A DNA stretch of 13,512 bases, from assembly GCA_036556085.1 (NCBI GenBank), contig DATBKE010000216.1, positions 1 to 13,512 of the forward strand, in the 5' to 3' direction. The DNA comes from JACCTH01 sp036556085. GTDB lineage: Bacteria > Actinomycetota > Acidimicrobiia > Spongiisociales > ZC4RG35. This document shows positions 1-6,746 of the stretch, in pieces. The stretch's first letter is position 1; each line of letters starts with the position of its first letter. The notes beneath the pieces were generated by a model. It ran no database searches, was not told where the DNA came from, and saw nothing but the letters and a program-made list of their open reading frames with translations. Both the position numbers and the translations under genes were made by a program.

Positions 1-1
1 C

Positions 2-727
2 TCGGGGACGGTGGCCGAGGTGACGATCGTGGGAACCCTCGAAGGGCAGACGAAGACAGTCATCACCGGCGGTCGCACCTTTCGCAATGCCTTTCAGATG
101 AGGTCCACCGCCTATTCGATCAGCGGGGGTTCCGGAATCGGCACCGCTATTTGCGACGGCCAGGCGCCGGCAACCAACTTCACCGACGTCGGTGCCGGGG
201 GAGTGCATACCAACGACATCAACTGTCTCGCCGCCCTCCAAATCACCACCGGTACCTCTGCGACCACCTATTCGCCGCTGCAAGCGGTGAGCAGATGGCA
301 GATGGCGATCTTCCTGGTTCGCACCGCGACCGCACTGGGGGTGGCGGTGCCAGCGCCGGTGCCGCAGGGCTTCGGCGACCTCGGTGGACTCGGCCAGCAG
401 GCCGTCGACGCCATCAACCAGGTAAAACAACTTGGCATCACTGCTGGGACCTCGTCGAACACTTACGGCCCCCACGAAAACGTGTCACGGTGGCAGATGG
501 CCCTCTTCCTCACTCGCCTCTATACCGCAGCCGGAGCGAGCCTCCCGGCCGGTGGAGCCGGCTTCTCCGATCTGGCGGGTCTCAGTCCGGAGGCGGTGAC
601 CGCGATCAATCAGCTGGCCGCGCTCCAAGTTTCAACCGGGACCGGAGGAGGCAACTTCTCGCCGACGACGGTGGTCACCCGCGAGCAGATGGCCTCCTTC
701 CTTGCCCGCCTCATCCGCCTCCTGTGA
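2..727 (+). CDS. SpoIID/LytB-type protein with three C-terminal SLH repeats (5'-partial)
   Basis: The reading frame is open to the left edge, so the GTG at 11 is probably internal and the real start lies outside the window. The first visible residues (SGTVAEVTIVGT, then GRTFRNAFQMRSTAYSI) resemble the end of a SpoIID/LytB domain, which typically closes with a 'G..FR..l.lRSt.f.i' motif. Three S-layer-homology-like repeats follow, each starting FTDV/FGDL/FSDL, carrying an 'LQITTGT', 'LGITAGT' or 'LQVSTGT' core and ending 'RWQMA.FL.R' or 'REQMASFLAR'. SLH repeats usually bind secondary cell-wall polymers, so the protein is probably exported and wall-anchored; the signal peptide would be upstream of the window. 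SpoIID proteins of sporulators are peptidoglycan lytic transglycosylases, but enzymatic activity cannot be judged from this C-terminal fragment. The SLH call is firm; the SpoIID call is from motif memory and is less sure. The stop codon abuts a strong inverted repeat. Confidence 0.8.
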   Translation, partial: SGTVAEVTIVGTLEGQTKTVITGGRTFRNAFQMRSTAYSISGGSGIGTAICDGQAPATNFTDVGAGGVHTNDINCLAALQITTGTSATTYSPLQAVSRWQMAIFLVRTATALGVAVPAPVPQGFGDLGGLGQQAVDAINQVKQLGITAGTSSNTYGPHENVSRWQMALFLTRLYTAAGASLPAGGAGFSDLAGLSPEAVTAINQLAALQVSTGTGGGNFSPTTVVTREQMASFLARLIRLL

Positions 728-778
728 GAAACCTAAGGCTTCAGCATGCGGAATCCGCATGCTGAAGCCTTAGGTTTC
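728..778. terminator. Perfect 24-bp inverted repeat, probable terminator
   Basis: The left arm 728-751 and right arm 755-778 are exact reverse complements, separated by AAT. The structure begins at the base after the TGA stop of the SLH gene. The stem is unusually long and only moderately GC-rich, and no clear T-tract follows on the + strand (the next bases are GTTGATG). It probably ends transcription of the upstream gene and would insulate the flippase downstream, but it could also be an extragenic palindromic repeat present elsewhere in the genome. Confidence 0.6.
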
Positions 779-822
779 GTTGATGCTGAAGTCGCGAGGG
801 ATGGCAGCCGATTGATGTCCGG

Positions 823-2082
823 ATGCCGGCCACCAAAATCAACCCTGGTCAGGATGTGGGTGTGACCGTCGAGGAGCCTTTGATCGAGCAACCCCGGGGC
901 CTACGGGCGCCGGGAACCGCGCGGATGATCGGAGGCTCTCTGATCGGCGCTCTGTGTGCCTACTTATTTCAGGTCGTGGGTGGGAGGACCTTGGGCACCC
1001 ACGCCTTTGCCCCCATCGCAATTCTTTGGACCGTCTTTTTCATCGCTGCCACCGTTTCCCTGATTCCTCTCGAGCAATTCGTCACCCGTGAAGTCGGGCG
1101 GGGGAGGAGAGTGCTGATCGCCGATCGATCTGTAGTTGCAGTTGTTACCGTCGGCACGGGGTTGCTCCTTGCCGGGTTCGTCTACTTCACCCGCGACGGA
1201 TTGTTCGACGGCGAGGCAGTCTTTGCTCTCCAGGCGTTCTTGCTCACGGTTCTTTACGGTTTCATGCAACTCGGCAAGGGCGTGCTCGCCGGGCATCGCC
1301 GATTCGCCACCTACGGCTCAGTCCTTCTTCTCGAGGGTCTGTTCCGGCTCGCCGCCGCAGTTGCCTTCCTGGCCATCGCCCCGACCGCCGTGTCCCTCGG
1401 CTGGGCAATGGTCTGCGCCCCGCTGGGGATCTTCCTCATCAGTCCCTGGCGGCTCGATCGGGAAACGGTGGCCGGTGTGGTGCCGACTCCCGCTCGCGGC
1501 TTTCTCTCCTCGTACGCCGTCGGCGCCAGCGCCTCTCAACTGCTTCTAGCCGGCGCTCCGTTGGGGGTGGCAGCGCTCGGGGGAAGCGAGGCTCTCCGCA
1601 GCATCATGTTCCAGACGTTCACGCTGTACCGGGCGCCGCTGACACTGATCTACAACCTGCAAGGTCGAGTGCTCTCGCTTCTCGTTCGCCATGGGAATGG
1701 TGATGCGATCAAACAATTGGCGCGGAGAGTGTTGGTCGTCGGAGTCCTCCTGGTCGGAGGGGCGGCGGTTGTGGGATTCGTAGCCGGTCCCGGGGTAGTT
1801 GAGCTGCTCTACGGGGCCGAATTCCGGCCGGTGGCACTCGTTGCCGCCCTGGCGGCGGCCGGCGTCATCGCCGCCGCGGTCACCCAGGTACTCAGCCAGG
1901 CTCTGGTCGCGGCGGGGTCGACCGGCGAGCTGGCAGGCGCCTGGATCGGCGGGCTCGTCGTCGGCCTGGCGACGATGTTGGCCCTACCGGGAACTCCGGA
2001 CTTTCGGGTTGCGGCGGGATTTGTGGCCGGAGAGGTTGCGGCGTTGGCCATTGCTTCCTGGCGAACCGGTCGGCGAAGCTGA
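823..2082 (+). CDS. Polysaccharide flippase-like membrane protein (MOP superfamily)
   Basis: This 419-residue protein is strongly hydrophobic, with roughly 12 predicted membrane spans alternating with short basic loops. Its N-terminal region (IGALCAYLFQVVGGRTLG, then FAPIAILWTVFFI) resembles O-antigen/polysaccharide flippases of the Wzx/RfbX type, where a 'grrLGp..yG.l..l' stretch follows the first helix. Such proteins move lipid-linked oligosaccharides across the cytoplasmic membrane. The length is normal for Wzx-like proteins and short for MurJ. The start is uncertain: ATG 823 has no good ribosome site, while in-frame GTG 862 has an AGGA at 851-854 with 7-nt spacing, which would shorten the protein by 13 residues. 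No glycosyltransferase or polymerase gene is adjacent, so the substrate is unknown. The 3' end overlaps the small minus-strand gene at 1984-2496 by 99 bp. Confidence 0.75.
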   Translation: MPATKINPGQDVGVTVEEPLIEQPRGLRAPGTARMIGGSLIGALCAYLFQVVGGRTLGTHAFAPIAILWTVFFIAATVSLIPLEQFVTREVGRGRRVLIADRSVVAVVTVGTGLLLAGFVYFTRDGLFDGEAVFALQAFLLTVLYGFMQLGKGVLAGHRRFATYGSVLLLEGLFRLAAAVAFLAIAPTAVSLGWAMVCAPLGIFLISPWRLDRETVAGVVPTPARGFLSSYAVGASASQLLLAGAPLGVAALGGSEALRSIMFQTFTLYRAPLTLIYNLQGRVLSLLVRHGNGDAIKQLARRVLVVGVLLVGGAAVVGFVAGPGVVELLYGAEFRPVALVAALAAAGVIAAAVTQVLSQALVAAGSTGELAGAWIGGLVVGLATMLALPGTPDFRVAAGFVAGEVAALAIASWRTGRRS

Positions 2083-2496
2083 CGGCTGCTGCTGCCATCG
2101 CTGATGAGCCTCCCGAAGCGAAACCGGTAGTCGACGCACAGCTGTCGAGTCGAGCTTGGGGATTCGATCCACTACGACGATGACGTTGCCCTCGACGTGT
2201 ATCAGCCGGGCGGCGAGAAGAAGGGCGAGACTCAAGGGCCGGCGGATGGAATTGCCCTGCCGCCCGGCTTGCACGATCCGCAGGAGATCCGTGACCGCCT
2301 CCACGCCGAGGTGGGCGCTCCAAAAGCGCCGAACGTAAAGATCGGTGGGGTGAAAACCGCGATGTCCCTCTGAGATCTCGACCACGTAGAGCGGGCGGCG
2401 GGAGGCGGTTGGTCGGAGCGCCTCGTCCGGGGTCGATGCGGCCAATGATGCGTAGGGAGGACACGGCATTGGCCCCCGGGACGAGACGCTCCGCAT
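1984..2496 (-). CDS. Small conserved-looking protein of unknown function
   Basis: The 170-residue frame has a protein-like core at about residues 30-135. Motifs include RRPLYVVEISEG, YVRRFWSAHLGVEAVTDLLR, RRPLSLALLLAARL and VRRLPVSLREAHQRW. From memory this resembles small actinobacterial hypothetical proteins with a 'vRRfW...lGp.av.dLLRl' start and an 'RRLP..Lr..H' end, which may form a winged-helix-like fold; I cannot name a function. The last ~35 residues are Ser/Arg/Gln-rich, mostly lie antisense to the flippase gene and look unconserved. Candidate starts are ATG 2496 and ATG 2469, neither with a clear Shine-Dalgarno; a weak promoter just upstream would make ATG 2496 nearly leaderless. 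It could be the last gene behind the PBP gene (64-bp gap) or a separate unit. Another minus-strand frame (1892-2512) covers the same DNA but reads as low-complexity Arg/Pro/Ser sequence. Confidence 0.55.
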   Translation of the reverse strand: MRSVSSRGPMPCPPYASLAASTPDEALRPTASRRPLYVVEISEGHRGFHPTDLYVRRFWSAHLGVEAVTDLLRIVQAGRQGNSIRRPLSLALLLAARLIHVEGNVIVVVDRIPKLDSTAVRRLPVSLREAHQRWQQQPSASPTGSPGSNGQRRNLSGHKSRRNPKVRSSR

Positions 2497-2497
2497 C

Positions 2498-2532
2498 GCT
2501 CTGTTGTATCAAGGAGCGTTAAATACCGTCAA
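2498..2532 (-). promoter_or_regulatory. Weak candidate sigma-70-type promoter for the small minus-strand gene
   Basis: On the minus strand TTGACG (2532-2527) is a near-consensus -35 box. A 16-nt spacer separates it from GATACA (2510-2505), a poor -10 box. Transcription would begin within a few bases of ATG 2496, giving a leaderless or nearly leaderless message, which is common in Actinomycetota. The weak -10 keeps confidence low. Confidence 0.25.
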
Positions 2533-2560
2533 CTACGCTGAAAGGGAAATGTTTCGCGGT

Positions 2561-5137
2561 TTATGGGGGTGGTGGCGGCGCCCCCGGGAGCTGACCGACG
2601 TTGATGTAGACGGCGTCCTTGTATGACATCGCCGTTCCCGGGGCCGGATTTTGGCCCAGAACAACATTGGCCTGGGCAGGATCGCTCACCGGAACCGGTT
2701 GGGGGTAGACGTCGAGCCACACACCGGTGGTGTAGATGAAGTTGTTGATTGTCCGGTAGGCCTCCGACAGCGGGAGGCCCACGACGCTCGGCATCCCTCC
2801 GGCCGGGACCTGGCCGTTGGAGACCCGGATCGTGATCGGGAGGCCGACTTCAACCTCGGCCCCAGCTCCAAGCGATTGGAAGACCACGGTTCCCGCTGGT
2901 TGCAGTGACGGAATCTGCCGCACCGCCGGGCCGAGCTTGGCCCCGGTAGCCGCGGCGACTGCGTCTGCCTCACTCAGGCCGATGAGATTGGGAACGATGG
3001 TGGTGGGGGGCTTGAGCAGTGGTTCGAGTTCTTCCTCGCCGACGAGAGGAAACTCCACCGGCTCAACCCCCTCGAGGACCATGCGCATGAACTGAGCCCA
3101 AATCGGTGCCGGGACCGACCCCCCGAAGACCCGTTCGTAGCGCTCACCGTTGATGCGGACGTTGGTCAGGGGCACCTGGTCTCGTTCGTAGCCAACCCAG
3201 ACCGCGGTGGTGTACTGAGGCACGAAGCCGACGTACCAGGCATCGCGGTAGTCCTGGTGGGTTCCGGTTTTTCCTGCCTGCGGTCGGCCGATCGCGGCTC
3301 GTTCGGCGGTGCCTTCGGAGGTCGGGACTTTGAGAAGCGGCTGCCGGGTTGCCTGGGCGACGGCCGGTGAAATCACCTGCTCTTGTTGGACGCTGTGCTG
3401 GTACAGGACTTCCCCGTCCTCGTCGAGGATGCGGTCGATCAGATAGGGCTCGGCCCAGAGGCCATTGGTGGCTATCGACGAGTACGCAGACGCCATCTCG
3501 AGAGTGGAAACGGCGCCGGTGCCGAGCACGATCGAGGGCACGGCCGGCAGCGGAGAGGTGATCCCCATCCGGTGGGCGACTTCGACGATCTTCTCCGGCC
3601 CCACCTGCAGAGAGAGCTGGGCGTAGATGGTGTTGATCGAACGAGAGGTTGCCTCCTCGAGGGTGATCCGCCCGGTGCTGGCACCGGCGTTCGAGACCGT
3701 CCACACGTTGGGGTTGGCGCCGTCGGAGCAGATGCTGGGGCAGGTGAGCTGCTGCGGGCTGTGGCCGCTGTAGGTGTTGCCCAGGGTGATGCCGTTCTCG
3801 AGTGCGGCCACCAAGCCGAAGGGCTTGAAAGCCGACCCCGGATTGCGCCGACCCTGGATCGCGAGGTCGAACTGGCTCTGGTCGAAGGGGAGACCCGAGG
3901 CCATGACGATCACCTGGCCGGTGGCGTTGTCGACCATGGTCAGCGCCCCGGTGGGCGCACAGGAGTTGGCTTCGGCGTAGGTGCTGAGATTCTCGATCGG
4001 CTCGGTGGGGAAGATGCGCTTGCAGAGCTCGAGGTTCTCCTCGTAGGGATAGAAGGGAAGCCAATTGAGCAGCAATTCATTGGCTGCTTGCTGCAATGCC
4101 AAATTGACCGTGGTCTCGACGTTGAGTCCGCCGCCGCCGGTGCAGCTGGTGTCGTCGGAGGGGCACCCGAAGACGGCGATAGTTCGCTCTTCACGGGTGC
4201 GGCCGAGGAAGTTGAACTCGGTGTGCGCGGGATCGAGCAGCTGGCGGAGGACCTCCGCTGAGATGTGTTCGGCGACCCCTCTCGTCTCGACATGCTCGAT
4301 GACGCCGAGGGGCCGAGCTTTGGCGTCGAGCGCTTCCTGGTCGGTAATCCACTCTTCTTCGAGCATGGTGTCGAGGACGTCGTTGCGACGCTCGAGGACG
4401 CGCTCGGGGAAGCGCCGGGGGTCGTAGCTCGTCGGGTTACGGACCAGAACCGCCAACGTGGCGGCCTGCTCCAGGGTGAGGTCATCCATCGGGCGTCCGT
4501 AGAACTCGCTGGCGGCGGCCTTGACCCCATAAGCGCCCGCCCCGAAGTACACCGAGTTGACATAGAACTCGAGGATGCGGTCCTTTTCGTAGCGCCGCTC
4601 CAGCTCGGCGGCGATGAAGGCCTCTTTGATCTTGCGCTCGATGGTGAGCTCGTCACCCACGAAGACGTTCTTCACGATCTGTTGGGTGATGGTGGAGCCA
4701 CCGCGCGAGCTACCGGTGCGAAAGTTGTCGAGGGCGGCCGAGGCGATGGCCGGGAACGAAACCCCATCGTGGTTGTAGAAGCCCTTGTCCTCGGCAGCCA
4801 GGATCGCGTTTTTGAGGAGAGGGGGGACTTGCTCGATCAACACCGGCTCGGAGTTGCGACCGGCATGCAACTCCGCCAAGAGCTCACCCTCCCTCGAGTA
4901 CACGCGGGAGACCCGGGAAAGGTCGGGTAGGTCCAGGCTCAGAGTCTCCACTTCGGGGACGTATTCAGCGCGGACCTTGTCGATGGATCCGTACGCGGAG
5001 TTGGCACCGAGAAAGGTGAAGAGACCGACCCAGGTGCTACCGAGGAGGGCGATCGAGAGCAACCCCGCCAGCGCCGGGAACCAGCGACCGCGCCTTTCCC
5101 GCGCTTCCATCTGATGGATCAATGAGCGATTAGCCAT
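2561..5137 (-). CDS. Bifunctional class A penicillin-binding protein (PBP1A type) with two PASTA domains
   Basis: This enzyme polymerises and cross-links peptidoglycan at the outer face of the membrane. From ATG 5137 it has 858 residues. A short basic cytoplasmic tail is followed by one membrane anchor at about 20-43. The glycosyltransferase-51 domain shows AAEDKGFYNHDG (catalytic Glu ~116), GGSTITQQ (~146-153) and LEFYVNSVYFGAGAYGV. The transpeptidase domain has SAFK (~435-438, nucleophile Ser), SIN (~500-502) and KTGT (~623-626). Two PASTA repeats follow at ~714-775 and ~780-849, then a proline-rich end (PGAPPPPP). PASTA domains bind muropeptides or beta-lactams in related proteins. The start is a choice: GTG 5206 and TTG 5170 are in frame, but GTG 5206 would overlap the divergent mutase start and its AAGGA has no spacing. 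ATG 5137 gives a normal short tail, though without a clear ribosome site. All key active-site residues are present. Confidence 0.95.
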   Translation of the reverse strand: MANRSLIHQMEARERRGRWFPALAGLLSIALLGSTWVGLFTFLGANSAYGSIDKVRAEYVPEVETLSLDLPDLSRVSRVYSREGELLAELHAGRNSEPVLIEQVPPLLKNAILAAEDKGFYNHDGVSFPAIASAALDNFRTGSSRGGSTITQQIVKNVFVGDELTIERKIKEAFIAAELERRYEKDRILEFYVNSVYFGAGAYGVKAAASEFYGRPMDDLTLEQAATLAVLVRNPTSYDPRRFPERVLERRNDVLDTMLEEEWITDQEALDAKARPLGVIEHVETRGVAEHISAEVLRQLLDPAHTEFNFLGRTREERTIAVFGCPSDDTSCTGGGGLNVETTVNLALQQAANELLLNWLPFYPYEENLELCKRIFPTEPIENLSTYAEANSCAPTGALTMVDNATGQVIVMASGLPFDQSQFDLAIQGRRNPGSAFKPFGLVAALENGITLGNTYSGHSPQQLTCPSICSDGANPNVWTVSNAGASTGRITLEEATSRSINTIYAQLSLQVGPEKIVEVAHRMGITSPLPAVPSIVLGTGAVSTLEMASAYSSIATNGLWAEPYLIDRILDEDGEVLYQHSVQQEQVISPAVAQATRQPLLKVPTSEGTAERAAIGRPQAGKTGTHQDYRDAWYVGFVPQYTTAVWVGYERDQVPLTNVRINGERYERVFGGSVPAPIWAQFMRMVLEGVEPVEFPLVGEEELEPLLKPPTTIVPNLIGLSEADAVAAATGAKLGPAVRQIPSLQPAGTVVFQSLGAGAEVEVGLPITIRVSNGQVPAGGMPSVVGLPLSEAYRTINNFIYTTGVWLDVYPQPVPVSDPAQANVVLGQNPAPGTAMSYKDAVYINVGQLPGAPPPPP

Positions 5138-5198
5138 AAGGTCGCGGGAGGAGACCCCCGGTAGAGTCAAAAGACTAACCCGACCCGATTGGTATTCC
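5138..5198. promoter_or_regulatory. Divergent intergenic region between the PBP and mutase genes
   Basis: This 61-bp spacer must hold the promoters for both divergent genes unless transcription starts inside either coding region. TAGAGT (5162-5167, + strand) and TAGTCT (5177-5172, - strand) fit the loose actinobacterial -10 pattern TANNNT, but no convincing -35 boxes accompany them. A small dyad AGTC-AAAA-GACT lies at 5165-5176 and could be an operator half-site pair or chance. Confidence 0.3.
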
Positions 5199-6746
5199 TT
5201 GCGCACTCCTTCTGGGATCGAGATAAAAGTCGTCTATGACCAGGAGGCCGATCCGAAGCGAATCGGCGCTCCCGGCGAGTATCCCTTCACCCGCGGTCCC
5301 CATCCCACGATGTACCGCGGTCGACCATGGACCATGCGCCAGTACGCCGGCTTCGGCACCGCCGCGGCCACCAACGAACGCTTTCGGGGGCTCCTCGCGG
5401 CCGGACAAACGGGGCTCTCGGTGGCATTCGACCTCCCCACCCAGATGGGACTCGATAGCGACCATGCGCTGGCGGCGGGCGAAGTGGGCAAGGTCGGTGT
5501 AGCCATCGACTCGATCGAGGACATGAGGGTGCTCTTCGACGGACTTCCGTTGAACGAGGTTTCGACGTCGATGACGATCAACGCCACTGCCCCCATCCTG
5601 CTCCTGCTTTATCAACTGGTGGCCGAGGAGCAGGGGGTCGACCCTTCCCGCATCAGGGGGACAGTGCAGAACGACATCCTTAAGGAGTACGTCGCTCGCG
5701 GAACCTACATCTATCCGCCCCAGCCTTCGATGCGATTGATTACCGATCTGTTCGCTTACGCCGCCGAGCACCTGCCGTCGTTCAACCCGATCTCGATCTC
5801 CGGATATCACATCCGCGAGGCGGGGGCGAGTGCTGCCCAAGAACTCGCGTTCACTATCTCCCATGGCCTGGCCTACGCCGAAGCAGCTCTAGAGGCAGGA
5901 TTGACGGTCGACTCCTTTGCACCCCGCCTCTCCTTCTTCTGGAACAGCCACAACCTCTTCTTCGAAGAGATCGCCAAGTTTCGTGCGGCGCGTCGGATTT
6001 GGGCCGATCTGATGCGCAATGAATTGGGAGCGACCGATCCACGTTCTTGGGCGATGCGCTTTCACACCCAGACCGCCGGCTCGACCCTCACCGCCCAGCA
6101 GCCAGAGAACAACGTGGTGCGCACCACCGTGCAGGCGCTGGCCGCAGTGCTGGGGGGAACCCAATCACTCCACACCAATTCCTTCGACGAGGCCCTGGGT
6201 TTGCCCACAACCGAGTCGGCCCGCTTGGCGTTGCGCACCCAGCAGATCCTCGCCTTCGAATCGGGGATGACCGATACCGTCGACCCCCTTGCCGGCTCCT
6301 ATTTCGTCGAGGAGCTCACCAATCAACTCGAGGAGGCCGCCCGAGACCTCATCGCCGAGGTGCGCAAGCGAGGAGGGGCGGTGAAGGCGATCGAGGCGGG
6401 ATGGATCCAATCCCAAATTGAGGAGTCCGCCTACGCCGAAGCGCGACGCCAGGAGGCAGGCGACTCGGTGGTGGTGGGAGTTAATCGTTTCAGCGACGGC
6501 GAGGAGCAGGCGGTACCGGTGTTGGCGGTCGATCCAGCACTCGAGGCCGATCAGCTTCGGCGGCTGGGCCAGCACCGACAAAGCCGGGACAATGCGCAGG
6601 TCGGACAGCTACTGAACTCGATTGCCGACGCGGCCGTTGACGGGAGCAATTTGCTTTACCCCCTGAAGGATGCCCTCCGAGCCGGGGCCACCGTGGGCGA
6701 GTGCTCGGACGCCCTTCGTGCAGTCTTTGGGACCCATCGCCCCTGA
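5199..6746 (+). CDS. Methylmalonyl-CoA mutase, large (catalytic) subunit without cobalamin-binding domain
   Basis: This enzyme converts (R)-methylmalonyl-CoA to succinyl-CoA with adenosylcobalamin. The 515 residues cover the substrate-binding TIM-barrel half only. GEYPFTRGPHPTMYRGR and TMRQYAGFG are followed by NDILKEYVARGTYIYPP and SISGYHIREAGA. Tyr49, Arg167 and His204 align with Tyr89, Arg207 and His244 of the Propionibacterium enzyme, with identical spacings (118 and 37 residues). These residues favour methylmalonyl-CoA over isobutyryl- or 2-hydroxyisobutyryl-CoA; ethylmalonyl-CoA mutase remains possible. The protein ends at KDALRAGATVGECSDALRAVFG, and no DxHxxG B12 motif is present, so a separate small subunit must be encoded elsewhere. 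The start is TTG 5199; no ATG or GTG lies in frame nearby upstream and there is no clear ribosome site. The stop overlaps the next gene's ATG by one base. Confidence 0.93.
   Translation: MRTPSGIEIKVVYDQEADPKRIGAPGEYPFTRGPHPTMYRGRPWTMRQYAGFGTAAATNERFRGLLAAGQTGLSVAFDLPTQMGLDSDHALAAGEVGKVGVAIDSIEDMRVLFDGLPLNEVSTSMTINATAPILLLLYQLVAEEQGVDPSRIRGTVQNDILKEYVARGTYIYPPQPSMRLITDLFAYAAEHLPSFNPISISGYHIREAGASAAQELAFTISHGLAYAEAALEAGLTVDSFAPRLSFFWNSHNLFFEEIAKFRAARRIWADLMRNELGATDPRSWAMRFHTQTAGSTLTAQQPENNVVRTTVQALAAVLGGTQSLHTNSFDEALGLPTTESARLALRTQQILAFESGMTDTVDPLAGSYFVEELTNQLEEAARDLIAEVRKRGGAVKAIEAGWIQSQIEESAYAEARRQEAGDSVVVGVNRFSDGEEQAVPVLAVDPALEADQLRRLGQHRQSRDNAQVGQLLNSIADAAVDGSNLLYPLKDALRAGATVGECSDALRAVFGTHRP

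Noticed and set aside
728..778. Terminal inverted repeats of an insertion sequence
   Set aside because: The arms are only 3 nt apart and enclose no transposase, so this is a hairpin and not an element end.
1892..2512. 206-aa minus-strand frame overlapping the small gene
   Set aside because: Low-complexity Arg/Pro/Ser sequence that overlaps the flippase further; the 1984-2496 frame has the more protein-like core.
3144..4064. 306-aa minus-strand frame in the PBP gene
   Set aside because: It is an alternative frame of the same strand, rich in Arg/His/Pro, overlapping the transpeptidase domain that is clearly read in the other frame.
3383..4261. 292-aa plus-strand open frame inside the PBP gene
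   Set aside because: It is antisense to the catalytic domains, has repetitive Gly/Val/Glu/Asp composition typical of a mirror frame, and has no recognisable motif.
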